Shown here one piece after another: positions 48,759 to 61,020 of a stretch of 64,000 nt of DNA (its first letter is position 1; the number at the start of each line of letters is the position of its first letter). The DNA lies in assembly GCA_033085395.1 (NCBI GenBank), contig JANQBS010000086.1, positions 90,278 to 154,277 on the forward strand, read 5' to 3'. Below the pieces are notes generated by a model that was given only the letters and a program-made list of their open reading frames with translations, did no database searches and had not been told where the DNA came from. The DNA comes from Xanthoparmelia taractica (lineage: Eukaryota > Ascomycota > Lecanoromycetes > Lecanorales > Parmeliaceae). The translations under genes and the position numbers were made by a program.

Positions 48759-50220
48759 CTATTCAAGTTTGAACGCAGTCGGCTCGAACCTCATCTGTCC
48801 ATCCAATCCATACAAGTATATGGGCGTGAACTCCAATCTCGCAGCAAAGCACCTCATTTCCACGTCGAAATCCATGATGTAGTGGGTTTCCCCGTTGCCT
48901 CCCCGCTCCTTCTTCAACAACCCTTGGTCAATGCTATGTATATCGGCCGTGACTGTTCCCAACTTTTCGACATCTACGGGAACATCAATCATCAAGTTGT
49001 GAGTTTCATAATTAGACACACTCTCTCACCTTTGTTCCTGTAGCGCGGCGCCCCTGTGTTTTCCGCATCGGTAAGGCAACAGATGGGTATCATGATCTTC
49101 CTAGGCCGGTCCGCAGAGACGGGTTGATCCGTTGAGAATCCAAAGACTGTCGGTTCGTTTTCTGTCATCGTGTCTCCCTATTTTGCACACACACCGAGAT
49201 TTGAGCTCAACAGCAATAGCGGGCATGCCGTTTTTTTTTTTTTTTTTTTTTTTTTTTGGTGGAATATTCCCACCGTTAAACATACCTTATGGAGAAACCA
49301 TTTCATTAATTCGACGCGGTCTTCGCCGGCGAATTGATGCGGCATCCTGTACGTCGTTTACTTGTTGGATGGATGGGGAAAGTTGGACGTCTCGACGCCG
49401 AGAAAGAGAGAGAGACAGAGAGAGAGAAACCTACTTTCGCTCGGGACTATGGCCGTCGTCGTCATTCGGATGTTGGCGTCTCCGGTACGGCGTCACGCAT
49501 TCGGTCCCAGAGTGATTCCGAGCTTTGCGGGCCCTGATGCGCGGCAGCTTCGCTGTCGTCAGTCCCTTGACCTCCGCTAAGCCTTTCATCAACGCTCCTT
49601 GCACGACCGCGGTTTGACTGTTTTGGCGTGTGGATGGTCAGTATGCGTGATTTTCTGCCGCCGCCGCCTTCAAACTGTATGAGATGGACCCTGGGTAACG
49701 GACCTGTCAAGAGAGCCCGTCACCGCGATGTCCGGACCAAACATGTTCCGGATCCTGCTTTCGAGATATTTGCTCTTGCCGAAGCCGCCGACCAGGAGAA
49801 TCAATTTGACCGTCTTCTTGGTCTGCTGTATCTGGTCCTGGATACGAGCCCATGCCGGCGTCGACGGCGCATTGGGCCGTCAGCTCCCGCGCCTTCTCCG
49901 TCGAGACCGCGGGGACGGTGATGATGTACGCCCGCTGCGTTCGCTGGAGCACGGCATCGAGGACGTTTCGGCGCAAGGCCCTCAGGTAGTCGATGGTGAG
50001 TTTCTGCGGAGTAATTGCCCTGTTGTTGGATGACGGGTGGATGATGGGCAGGCGCTTAGCTCCCGGGTATTTTCTCGCAAGACTGTCCTTGTCTCGCTGC
50101 ATGGAGGGGGGATCCAGACCCAGCTTGAACCACTCATATCGTTCGTTGCTCGTCGTTTTGGACCTGGTAACCCCATCTGCAGTCATCGTTGTCGTATCTC
50201 GAGCTCCTGCGAGGTTTCAT
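48759..50220 (-). pseudogene. Relic of an Hsp70-like (actin-type ATPase) gene with internal deletion
   Basis: Fragments of the fungal Hsp70-like ATPase family appear in order on the minus strand but not in one frame. The N-side piece has WGYQV, then (frame change) YEWFKLGLDP, then TIDYLRALRRNVLDAV and YIITVPAV..EKARELTAQCAVDAG. It passes straight into QDQIQQTKKTVKLILLVGGFG, in another frame, without the roughly 200 residues (including the second phosphate motif) that normally lie between. The C-terminal part is well kept: GEDRVELMKWFLHK, intron 49178-49285, then GDTMTENEPTVFGFS, intron 48974-49029, then DVEKLGTVTADIHS and the final strand region. The first of these introns holds a 27-base poly-T (plus strand, 49231-49257). 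No N-terminal DFGTT-type motif is seen. It is most simply a dead gene. Confidence 0.75.
49231..49257 (+). repeat. Poly-T tract, 27 bases
   Basis: A homopolymer within an intron of the Hsp70-like relic. On the gene's sense strand it is poly-A. Its true length is likely to vary and may be a sequencing-sensitive site. Confidence 0.95.
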
Positions 50221-51939
50221 ATCTAGGTATAAGTTTGTCAAAGTAAAAAAAGTATGTATTTATATAGAATACCATTTTCCCCAACTTACGTGGGCACTGT
50301 GTCAGTGGTGAAACTGACCTGTGGAATCCTCGTTCGGCCAGTCTTGAACGACATGTTGTCTACCTACCGGCCTGCAATCCGCAAACTTGGCATTAGCGCT
50401 TTCTAATCACAGCTGTCACGGTCTTGGACTTGACTTTATTTTACTGCGCTCGTCTGCTCCCAAAGCACGCTAGAGAGAGAATGTGGTTCCTGGCATCCTG
50501 ATTCAGCTGACTACTGTAAGGAAAAAACCCAATCGATTTTCAGCATCATCCATCCTTACGCACCAAAATCCACAGCGATCAAGATCTTCCGCTCGACCGC
50601 CCTCTCACTGACGCGCATGTTTGGGTGGGCTTTTGTTTCCGGTCTGGAGAAATATATAACCTGGAAAGCAGAAACAGATTTGGTGCGAGAACTTAATGGA
50701 TGGATGAATTATCTGGACTCTGAACACTCATGCTAAAAGAAAGAAATCGAAGGCCTTTGCATGTGTTGCTTACGGCAGCATGCGTTTATGAAGTCGGCGC
50801 GAAGTCTGGTCCCTCCCAAGAAAAGCAAGCAGCGACAAGGCTGCGAAAAAGCCTCGTCGGACGATGGGTAGGGCTTCCACCATATGACAGACCTACCCTT
50901 TGGGCATATGTCCCCCCCCCCCGGGGCTAGTAGCCTGCCAGCACAAGGCAGCGGCAGGAGTATAGATCCCTCCCTCGCATGAGACCCGGCGGATGGTGGA
51001 CTCACGAGTAAGGCGCATCACTTGCATATGAAGTAAGCGGGATCAAAATCGTTTCTGGATTCTGGAAGAGCCCGATTACTTGGGACCACTCCGGAATTGA
51101 ATTTCTTATCGGCAGACTGCAGAAATCACGAGAATTTCCGTACGGCACGATGCAGCCTTTTTGCCGATAACGAAACATTTAGATTGAGAGGGAGTGAGTT
51201 CATCTGAAAGGCACAGATGGGCGTGAGCGTGATGGTTTAGACTAACGGCAAGTTCTCTCACTGACTGGCCGATTCTTTCCAGGCAAAGGACGTGTGCGCA
51301 GCCCTCCCCTCCCTTGGCACCAGGGGTGGGGAGGGGGGAGAAGTGAGAGCCTAGAAAACGCGTAGATCGACTACTGATTGGATTCTGCTCTGAACCGTGG
51401 TAGGTGTGTGTGCAGGGGTTCGGTTCGCACGCTCAGGCCAGGACCATGTTGAAAGTGCGGACGTTTTCGTGCACGTTTCCGTTAACTGAAGCTCTGGGTT
51501 TGAAAGTTGCCAATGGCTTCGTTCTCCTTGATGCAATCAAGGTAGCGCGGCGCCTGGTACTCGATTGCCATGCAGCCGGATCAGCCGGCGGTTCAAAGCA
51601 CTGTATTTCCCAACCAGCACGGCCAAGTCATCGCCGGAAAATCTGCAGCTGCAACTTGGAAATCCTACCTGATCCTTTCTCTTATGGAAAGACCCACCAT
51701 ACTCTCAATCAACAAAGCCATTCAAGGACGTTGGTCACAACATGGAAGGGAATGCGGTCTCGTTGACGCATCACGGCGACATTGCAGCACATACCCTGAA
51801 GTAAGGCTTTCAGTAACTTTCGTCAATCTTTCTTATATCAGAATATGGGGTTAATATTTGAACAAGCCAAGTAATGCTAAGACAGATAGCCCAACGAGCA
51901 TTCAACATAATCAGCGTCACATGAAGCCCATAGAGTCCA
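50221..51939. other. Intergenic region between two relics
   Basis: About 1.7 kb. The start may hold further upstream pieces of the Hsp70-like relic. A run of C occurs near 50910-50922. A frame at 51570-51854 has no recognised motif. No gene is supported. Confidence 0.4.
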
Positions 51940-53566
51940 GCGATCAGTGACGAGGATACGTGAAATATTATCCACGCTCAAGGTAGAGAATACACGCTTG
52001 ATACGAGAAAATGAGGATTTGAAACTGGATCTGGAAGCATGCCAAACGGAATCGTTTAGGCGGATGCCGCCTACGCAGATCTCTGACGACTCCATTCGAA
52101 AGGCCTTGGAACGGATCCGTGGATAGATTGATGAATTTGTTTTCGAAATCATGGGAGACGTTGATGACGATGCGTTGTACAACCTCTGTCAGAGGAATAA
52201 GCAAAAGCAAAAGCCCAAGAGGCGGATATCTCAAGATCTCTTGAGTATTTTTCTCAACAAGGAAGATATCAGTGTATGGGGGCCTTACGATTGCTCCAAC
52301 TTCTATATCCTGTCTGTGATAATCCAGTGGGTTCTCGATGAATTTGTCTTCGGAAGGGAGAATCCAGTGGGGATTACCGAGGATCAGATCCGCATTTTGG
52401 AAGATGTATCAAGGGTATGTGGCATGCTAAAAGTAAGTTGGGCACGCACGTACTTCTGGGTCAACCGTCTGACAGAGTCGTGGCAGAGCAGGAGAGATTG
52501 ACGTATGGAGATCTCAGACAATGACCGCGTTAACGGTGCTCCGTGAGAATGAGACTCGCCTTGAGGGAGCTTCAAAGAGAATTTGCGGGAGACTGAACAA
52601 CATCCTTTTGCCCTGGCTGTGCGAAGCCGGTCCATTCGCCAAAGTCGAAGAAATTCAGGCGAGAAATCCTGGACCCAGCGATCAAGCTACATCAAGATCT
52701 CAGATCTTCAAGCCACCGATATGAGACGAGGCACCTCGAGGTCTCTGACGGGATCTCCCGAAAACAAATGCTTGACGAATGAGATTTAAAAGACGCCGAT
52801 ACATGGCAAAAGGCCAAAGGTGAGAAGGGCGTTGGAAAGGCACTGTATTGCCTGCATCCATTACTTGTCCGGATTCGTACCAAGTGCACACCTCCGATTA
52901 TCGTAGCGAAACCCGTCATAGTTGTGATAAGTCCAGCAAGGGTGAGGATTTCGGATCCGCGTGGCCTCAACGACAGCTCACTAAGCGGTATGACGGCGAT
53001 CGAACCTATTCCTGCTACGGATCCGGTGATGTCTGCACTGAATCAAGAGAGTCCTGCCCAAATCAAATTCGCGCACAATCCGGCCACGCTCACTGATAGC
53101 GACTCAAGCATCGACTCTAGGATTAGGCGACTCAGTCCCAAACAAAGAAGGCCATCGACCCACCCACTCACACGAGCGCACGAGGACCTATTTGGACCTC
53201 CTCAGCGCCGGCTATCAGTGCCTGTGGAGTCCTATCACGTCAAGGAAGATCGTCCAGGGCACCCAAAATCTCGACTTGAGGACGAAAGACAGCCGTCGGG
53301 AAGACCGAGAGAAGACCAGGACGTCGTTCCGTCAAACACACGAGGTCATTTCATCGCAGGAAGTTTCGTGGAGTCATCGTTCCCAGGGACCCCCTGCGCG
53401 CCAGCCATCAATGAAACCGAGCAGGGATACGTTTAGTGGTAGGAACTGGCCGCGGAGATTTGCCAACGAGAACCCACAGCCATCCATTGCTCCTTCGACG
53501 CCTGTGCCAGGCACATATTCTGGCCAACCCCGGGGCTTTATGAAGAGGTTCTTCCCATGGCGGTAG
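51940..53566 (+). pseudogene. Relic of a coiled-coil / helical protein gene with two in-frame stops
   Basis: One coding-like frame runs through IREILSTLKVENTRLIREN and SFRRMPPTQISDDSIRKALERIRG, meets TAG at 52124-52126, and continues in the same frame as IDEFVFEIMGDVDDDALYN and WGPYDCSNFYILSVIIQWV. A likely intron is 52433-52496 (GTAAGT..GAG), after which QTMTALTVLRENETRLEGA follows. A one-base frame change near 52662 leads to REILDPAIKLHQDL, then TGA at 52780-52782, then DLKDADTWQKAKGEKG and a basic Ser-rich tail ending GFMKRFFPWR. The first ~190 nt predict a coiled coil. I recognise no named domain; it looks like a conserved fungal protein of unknown function. A shorter live protein starting at ATG 52151 cannot be excluded. 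Confidence 0.6.
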
Positions 53567-55414
53567 TCAAAGGTGCTCTTTCCCAAGCGATGGAAAAATC
53601 AATCTGGCAGCGAACATGAAGCAATACAACATGTGCCGGTCCAAGGGGTAACCTGATCGGCTGTTGAACCGTCAAAGTCCATGACTTATGTATCCTCGGT
53701 TTTTTCCGTTCTGATAAAGGCATACCAAACGACACAAGCACTGTTACAAAGTAGATATGAGATTAATGTGATGGGGCCGGCCTAACGCCAGGGTCAGCAG
53801 GCCTGGATAGGCCGTATCTCGTACTACCCTAACGATAGAAAACTCCCATGCCGGGAGTGCACGTACGCTATATACATAGGCCCTAGAGAGAAGAATTCGA
53901 ATGAGCAGTCAATCCACGGTGCGAGGCCCATACACAGAAGCCTCGCCATGGCCATGCAATCTATATGAGAGAGGGGCCCAGTAGCTCCCACATGGCTCTA
54001 GATCATGAGGCCCACTAACCAACGGTCGACCTGGATTGATTGGCTGATTGATACCCTTTGGTTTGGGGCAACCATCGAAAAAAAGTCGTTGAACTTGGTC
54101 TCGAGAAGAGAGCAACTCATTTACAGGTCAGTGTGCTCCACTCGAACTTGTTATTGACTGTTGATGACTATGCTGACAGCGTCTGAACGGTTTAGCCTAT
54201 AGGGGGTGCGATTCAACATGTTAGTAGTAGCCTCGCCCTCAAGTTGCAGGAATTGATATTCCTTGGCAATTCAGCATGCACCAGTACTGCCGAGCTACCT
54301 AGGTCGTCGAATACAAATGTTCCCGCTACTCTCTCATTAGTAGCCAAGTTAGAGAATTCTTTGATGCACACTATTAATGTTAGACGAGAGTTAGAGCTCT
54401 ACGTGTATGAGAGATAGTATTCTTCCTGAGAATGAATGCTTCAATCGGAACGAAGTAGTATGGATTGTAAATTGGACAGCATGAGAGAGGACAAAAGGAT
54501 CAAGTCATGACCTTGCCGGAACTGGAAGAGGGCGATACATCGGAGAAATTTTTTCTCAAATCATATACCATGCTGACAACTTCTCGGGGGTGCCGTAGTG
54601 CGTCACATTTTGCTGCGGCTATAGCCGCCCACGAAGTCTTCTCTGGATGTTTGTTTTGTTGGGGCGTTGCTAAACATCGATTTATCTAGCCTGCCGCCTC
54701 TCCGACGATGTTTGGTGCTTACGGCTAAAGACATCTGTCATTAGACCCTATATTAGCACCGAATGACTGAATGTCGAACTTGTCAGATCTGAGAACGGAA
54801 AACTTCTGATATTGAAAGTAGCGCTGCCTCCCGTGCGCATTTTTCGCTCAAGTAACAGCTGCATTTGGGCTCTCTTTAGTCTCGTATGAACGTGGATGTC
54901 CTACGCTGATGATTGGAACCGTCAGCCAATGGCAAGAAGGCGCCGCACTCGGTGAAATTCAATTTCCATATTAGACTGCCGCGTTGGATCCATAGACGAG
55001 GGAGGTAGATGTTTGGCACAAGACTTGTATGTCATATAGCGGACTCGGCCTACCATATCAAGCGCCCAATGTGGTGCTAACAGCGAAAGTTGGATCCTGT
55101 GCTGAAGACATATTTCAAGCTTGGGGATCGTACCTCAAGGGATTTTGACCGTCTTCTAACCGGGGTTTCCGAAGTCTAATCCTTGGAAACGAGACTCCCA
55201 GTTATCCTCAAAATGTGTCAGCTGGGCTCACAAGCGCATCACAGAATCACCGCCTCACCCAATCGAATCCACTTGCCATTTCATCATAATCACTGGCATT
55301 GCTGATGCCTGCGTAGGAAGGTACAGGTATGTTTGGTCGGCATTGAGGTGCAAATGGCGGGCTTACGCATGTTGTAGGACTGCCACAGGACTGGAATAGC
55401 TGACCCGTGACAAA
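53567..55414. other. Intergenic region
   Basis: About 1.8 kb with no supported gene. Short open frames lack any signature. Confidence 0.4.
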
Positions 55415-56812
55415 CTATGAATCTGGAGTCGACATCACAGCCGGAATCTGAGTGTCTTGCGCTCCCATTCTTGATGACTTACCGCCATCACTGTTCAAAT
55501 TGGACACATCCACACCACTTCCCCTCCCAAGCATTATCTTCAATGCCTCAGCAGCTTTTTGAGCTTCTTGGGATGAGCGGCTTGATTGCAGCCAAATCTT
55601 GTACGATTCGTGCAAAGCTTGCATGATTATGTCTCTTCTATCCTTTTCCTTTGCGGAATCGCGGAGCTGGATCGATGCTTGCATTGCAATATCACGGTCA
55701 AGATCTAGGCACAGAGTCGTTGTAGCGAGGAGAAAATCGTGATTTACCAAAGAGGACACCTTCCACTTATCATGGTAGAGTCGGCCACCTGGCTGAGTCT
55801 CTTCACTAAGAGTAGACTGGAGTTGCAGCATTTGCAAAGCGGCGTCAATGCAGGATTGGCGAGAATAGCTGTACTGACTATTCGAATGGGCCGCGACCAG
55901 ATACTTACGATGAAGCATGCATTGCGCCTTATTGATTATCAGGGCAAGATGGATACGTCGCATGACAGCGGTGGGGTTGTCAAGAACAGACTTTGCTATT
56001 GGCCGCATCTGCAGGCCTGGTGGTATCGCATCACGGGCCTCTTGAAGTACTTTATCTAACCTCATAACCTCAGCGTAGGAGATTATGCCCTTAGAAGTCG
56101 TGAGATCTGAGATCATGCCAAAAACGGACATTATTCTGTTCTTGACAATGACATACCGCATTGGTGTCAAATCTGTATCTGGTCGAGAAGCAGGCAGTGC
56201 ATCTATATCCTCTTCAAAATCGTCGTCTACGAGATTTCGTGGCTCCGCAGCATCCGTTTGCGATTCTTTGATCATTCTTGGGAGACCGATCTGAGTGGAA
56301 GACATAAGGTCAAGTTGCGCAAGGAGAGCCCACGCGCGTCGTCGCATTTCTCCATGGAATGGTGAAATCTGAGGAGAGTGACGAGCGTCACGGTGATAGC
56401 CCATACGCATGGCTATACGCACAATCATCCCTAAGAGGATCCAAGTGCCAATCTCAGTGTCTTCGCCTTGAAAGTGTTCGCTCGTGAAGTAGAGCAGAAG
56501 TGTTGGGATGGTGTACGGAACGGATTTGGTGTACTTTCCAAGCACAAGGCACTGAACGGTCCTCTCCTGATACAACCGTACCAGATGCTGAATGTCTTGA
56601 GCCGATAAAGGATATCAGTCCACTCCTCTCGGGAAAGACTGAGATTGAGTGGCTAAACACATCATTATAAACAGCATGCCGATCCACATCACGGGCGTAG
56701 CCAAAGGATTCTCCCAGAATTTCTCGTACGTGTAGTAGGGGTGGTAAAGAAAGGGAAGAAAGAAAGGACGGAAGACGCGGCTCCTAAGGCTATACCAAAT
56801 CAAGTAATACAA
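55415..56812 (-). pseudogene. 5'-truncated fungal transcription factor (fungal_trans domain)
   Basis: The minus-strand frame reads YEKFWENPLATPVMWIGML, then TGA at 56617-56615, then in the same frame HLVRLYQERTVQCLVLG, YTIPTLLLYFTSEHFQGED, IAMRMGYHRDA and RRRAWALLAQLDLMSS. These are classic fungal_trans (PF04082) features. The C terminus ends at 55415 with a natural stop. Upstream of about 56812 there is no Zn2Cys6 cluster or any other DNA-binding motif before the divergent transporter starts at 57267. So the gene has lost its 5' part and carries a nonsense codon. A short C-terminal product from within is possible but would lack DNA binding. Confidence 0.75.
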
Positions 56813-57266
56813 TACAGTATAATAACTCGCGTTACATTAAATTATTCGGTTAGCTACTAGGTAGCCATCCTCCGATCTCCGCTCCGATCATCCGACGACC
56901 CTCCGGCGCTAAGGTTCTAAGCCTAAAGGAAACCGTCAGGGAACTTAACTTACCTTACCTTACCTTAGCTTGCTTACTTTACTCTGTCACCCTCCGCTTG
57001 CCATCTTCCGCTGCGATCCTCCGTTGTTTACTGGGTACTCATTCAGTCAACCTACAACTCAAGCATTATGCCTTCTCCAACGTCAATCTTTGTTGCATCG
57101 AAACCACCTAATATCCTACTCCATTGCACTTTGCCTTTGGTGCCTCCAGCCACTCTTTACCCAGTATATATATATCATCCTTCACTTCTCATTCCAGCAT
57201 ATCCTGTTGCAGTACAAGACGAGCAAGGGGGTTAATCACTTTCCTCATTACCCATCTTTATCCATC
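56813..57266. other. Short divergent region between TF relic and MFS relic
   Basis: About 450 bases, with an ACCTT repeat near 56951-56970 like the one at 37960-37985. It is too short to hold the missing 5' half of the transcription factor gene plus a promoter. Confidence 0.5.
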
Positions 57267-58945
57267 ATGTCTCAAGACGTCCCTTCGGAGCAGGGCCGTA
57301 CACTGTCCCCCGAGGCGACAGGCACATCGTTGCCCACCATCCTGATTTCTGCCAACACGTCAAATCATTCCCTACAGGACGATATGGAAAGGGGATCAAT
57401 CCACACGAAACTGAATGATCATCAAGACATTGATGACTCCGCTCGGCTGAAAGCAGACTCGAACATTATCGGTTGGAGTGGACCGAATGACGCAGCAAAT
57501 CCTCAGAATTGGTCCAAAAGTATCAGGATCGGTCACGTCGCTCTTGTCAGCATCATTACCCTCATCGCGTAAGTTCCATAGAGTCTCAGTCAAGGCCTTG
57601 TTTGATGATATTGCCAGAAACCTCGCCTCAACCATGTTCGCCCCTGGAGCCGATTTACTCATGAATGAATTCCACCAGACAAGCGCAATACTCGGCGCAC
57701 TGGTCGTCACCGTCTATCTTCTTGGCTTGCTCTCGGCCCACTGGTTGTTGCCCCCTTATCAGAGCTTTATGGGCGTCTATATATTTACCACGCCTGCAAC
57801 GTATTCTTCTTAGCATTCACAATTGGCTGCGCCTTGAGCACTGATATAGGCATGTTCCTAGCATTCCGCTTTGTGTCAGGTTGCGCAGGATCTGCGCCTC
57901 TCACCAATGGTGGCGGTACCGTAGCAGATGTCATCCCGCAAGAAAAGCGAGGAGCTGCCATGGCGGTTTTTGCTGTCGGGCCCCTTCTCGGTCCCGTCAT
58001 CGGGCCTATCATGGGTGGTTTCATCTCTCAAGGAGTAGGATGGCGTTGGAACTTCTGGATCTTGGCCATTGCTGTGAGCTCCTAACCAGCCTTCCAAGGA
58101 ACCTATTTCTTCGATTGGGAACACTAACCTTTTATCAGAGTAGCACTGTTTCAATCGCTGCACTGATCTTCATGCGCGAGACATAGGCACCCGTGCTCTT
58201 GAAACGCAAGGCTGCTAGGCTTTCCGTCGAGCGAGGCAACCCTCTGCTGGTGGCCAAGGGTGACTCAGGGCTCAAGCCGACCGCTCTTTTCGCGCGCTCC
58301 ATTGTTCGTCCAATTAAGATGCTCGTGTTCTCACCAATCGTGCTCGCTCTTTCCACCTTCTGCGCCCTTGTATTCGGCCTCACATTTCTCCTCTTTACAA
58401 CTTTCCCGTTAGTCCTCCAAGAACAGTACGGCTTCACGAGCGGTATCGCAGGCCTCTCTTATCTCGGACTCGGCATTGGCATGATCTTCGGCCTAGCCAT
58501 TTTCAGCCTATTTAGCGATAGGATGCTCAAAGCTCGAGCTGGAGAAGCAGAGATGAAGCCTGAGTACCGACTACCACTAATGGTCTATTTTACCCCCATC
58601 ATGCCCATCGAATTCTTCTGGTACGGATGGAGCGTCAATGCCAAAGTCCACTGGATTGTGCCCATCTTAGGCACTCTCTTCATCGGCTTAGGATCTCTTT
58701 TCGTCATCATGCCAGCTCAGATCTACCTCGTCGATGCTTTCGGGCCCTATGCCGCGTCGGCGCTAGCCACGAATACGATACTGCGTTCGCTCTTCGAAAC
58801 TTTCCTTCCGCTTGCGGGCCCGTAAATGTACAATTCTCTCGGATTGGGATGGGGAAATAGCCTTCTTGGTTTCTTATCACTGGCGTTTGCACCTGTACCT
58901 TGGTTTTTCTACAAGTACGGCGAGCGGGTGCGTAAGAGATATTAG
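57267..58945 (+). pseudogene. Interrupted MFS drug:H+ antiporter (DHA1-type)
   Basis: Major facilitator superfamily multidrug transporter of the plasma membrane. Recognisable DHA1 features: WSGPNDAANPQNWSK, STMFAPGADLLMNEF, LGPLVVAPLSELYGRLYIY, RFVSGCAGSAPLTNGGGTVAD, the motif-C-like GPLLGPVIGPIMGGFI and WRWNFWILAI. Introns 57569-57617 and 58074-58138 are intact. It is broken at three places. One base is missing near 57728 (VYLLG then LGPLVVAP lie in different frames). TAG at 58184-58186 follows FMRET, before APVLLKRKAARL. TAA at 58823-58825 follows LPLAGP, before MYNSLGLGWGNSLLGF. Apart from these the gene is complete to its natural stop at 58943-58945. The few lesions imply recent loss. Confidence 0.85.
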
Positions 58946-61020
58946 ATTAAATGGTAGACGGTATGAAAGAGATGAAGAGAATCATGCAAGCTCCAAGATC
59001 ACCATAACAGACGCCATCCTACATCGAACAGCTTTGATGGCCCTTGCTCCGCATCTTGCATGCCATAATATGTGAACCACACCCGTGCGGTTCACTCTTC
59101 CTCTGCAGCCCGGCTGGTCGCAAAGCCTATGTACATTGCCTATGTACATTGGACAGTCACAGAGAGCATTTAATCTCCAGGTTCGAAATTCTCAAAGTGT
59201 TAGCTCGGCGTATTTTTTTAATCAAGTCTTTAAACATAGTATAATATTGATTTTGAGATGCGCCGGCCATGATATAACCCTCCCTAAATCAGGGTACTAT
59301 GCAATGCTTGATCCTATGTACATTAGTTGTCAGTTGTGAACCAGACTAATTATTGGATCAGCGGCCAAAGCAAATGAAATGATTGAAATTAGTTATGTAG
59401 TCATTGACCTCGTTCTTGTCGGCCCAAATGTCTCTTGGTCCCAGGTATCAATTCGCATCTTTTTCATCTGGGGTGCTCTCATCCAAGATGTCAAACCATG
59501 CTTGTTCCAAGTTCAAATACCACACGGGGTCAAGCGCGCTGATTGATACCCCTGGAATTTCGAGGCGTGAGAATCAGCACCTGCGTTCAGTAAGAGCACT
59601 AGACAAGCGTGACGTCAAGGCGAATGCAAAAGCCAAGACCATCAGATGTAGAGCGGTGTTTGTTGCCAAAAGGACCACAGCGTGCATCCCCCGTCCGCGC
59701 CACTCACTGTCAATGAAAGAAACTCCGGATCATAATTCCTAGACCTTGCGATGTAGTACTTACACCCTAGGAAGCATGCGAGTAGCAGTGGTGTATGATG
59801 ACCAGTTCAACGGCTCTTACTCCTGCTCCTCAAGTTCCATGAATCGGATGATGAGGCGATTCGTGAGCAAAGCTTTGCTCGGAAGTAGGTAAGCACGAGA
59901 ATTAACGGTCTGATAGATAGAGCAGGTATGAATCTTCGGAAATGGATTGGCTTACCGTGGAGAACGTAATGCACTTGTGCCCCTTATCTCACTCAGGTCA
60001 GTAGGTTTGAGCTTCGCGGGGATAACATGTGCGCGGACTTGCATCAGCAGCTTTCTCTAATATGGATCGCATCAGCTGGTAGTCCCTTTCGTTAAGCACC
60101 GATGAATATGTAAAATTCCCCGCCGGTGCCGCCAGCATAGACTCTTTATTAAGTTATGAAGATGGCCGAAGCGTTTCTGAACTTTTCTGCTGGTGCTTAA
60201 TTCCCCAATCTCACTTTTGTGCTTAGCTCCACGTGCTTCTGCCGACTAGATAGCTGGGCTTGAATATGGGCGAAGGCTGCGTTGGAGGTCTTTGTGCGTC
60301 GCGAGCTGATACATGTAAGGAGCGTGTCGCTGGAACCTGTGCTCAAAATCGTCCGATTTCAACACCGTTCAAGTTCAAGTTCAAGTTCATTGCGAAAGTA
60401 TTTTCACGCCGAGATTTTTACATGCGACTCATGGCCTTGGGGCGAAGTAAAATGCAAGGTGAGCCGTCTGGGCTCATTGGGTTGTTCAGCCCACATCTCA
60501 GCCTTGTCCCGCGCTACGTTCTTATTCGCAAGGCCAGCTCACCGAAGCAGCCCTTATGCATGCACACCGCTGCTCCCTTAGTGCTCAACTCGATACTCCC
60601 TTATACTCGCTCGCTGCTCCCTCGTTTTCTCTTTTCGCTCCCAACGTTCCCTCACTGCTCTCTCGCTGCTACCGCGTGCTTTTACTTAGCCACTTTCTAT
60701 CTTTTTGCTATTTCTTTCGGCTATTGTACCTGAACAAATTGAAACGAAAGCGTTTACGCAGCTTGAATTGCACCAGCCTCGCTCCATGATTTTGGGAAAT
60801 GGATCGTGTGAAATTTCCTCTATGGATCGAGGAAGGCTCTTGGCCGTCACCGCAGTATGGTTCGTGTCCATCGATTCGGTGTTGGATGATATGGACTACC
60901 TTAATTGACGGCAGTCAGGTTTTCTCTTGAAACTCATGGTTCTCCATATATTATACCTTCGAAGAAAGCATAATGAGTCTATTTACGTTGATAAATTTTC
61001 TATAACTTCATCCATCCGTT
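58946..61020. other. Intergenic region
   Basis: About 2 kb. A hexamer repeat AAGTTC (four copies) lies near 60368-60390, and TACCTT-like and CTCGCTGCT short runs occur. A possible upstream exon of the NTPase gene could lie around 60790-60930 but is not supported well enough to call. Confidence 0.4.

Noticed and set aside
60260..60733. Plus-strand open frame of 157 codons before the NTPase gene
   Set aside because: Low-complexity CTCGCTGCT-type DNA explains much of it and no domain or splice link to the NTPase gene is clear.
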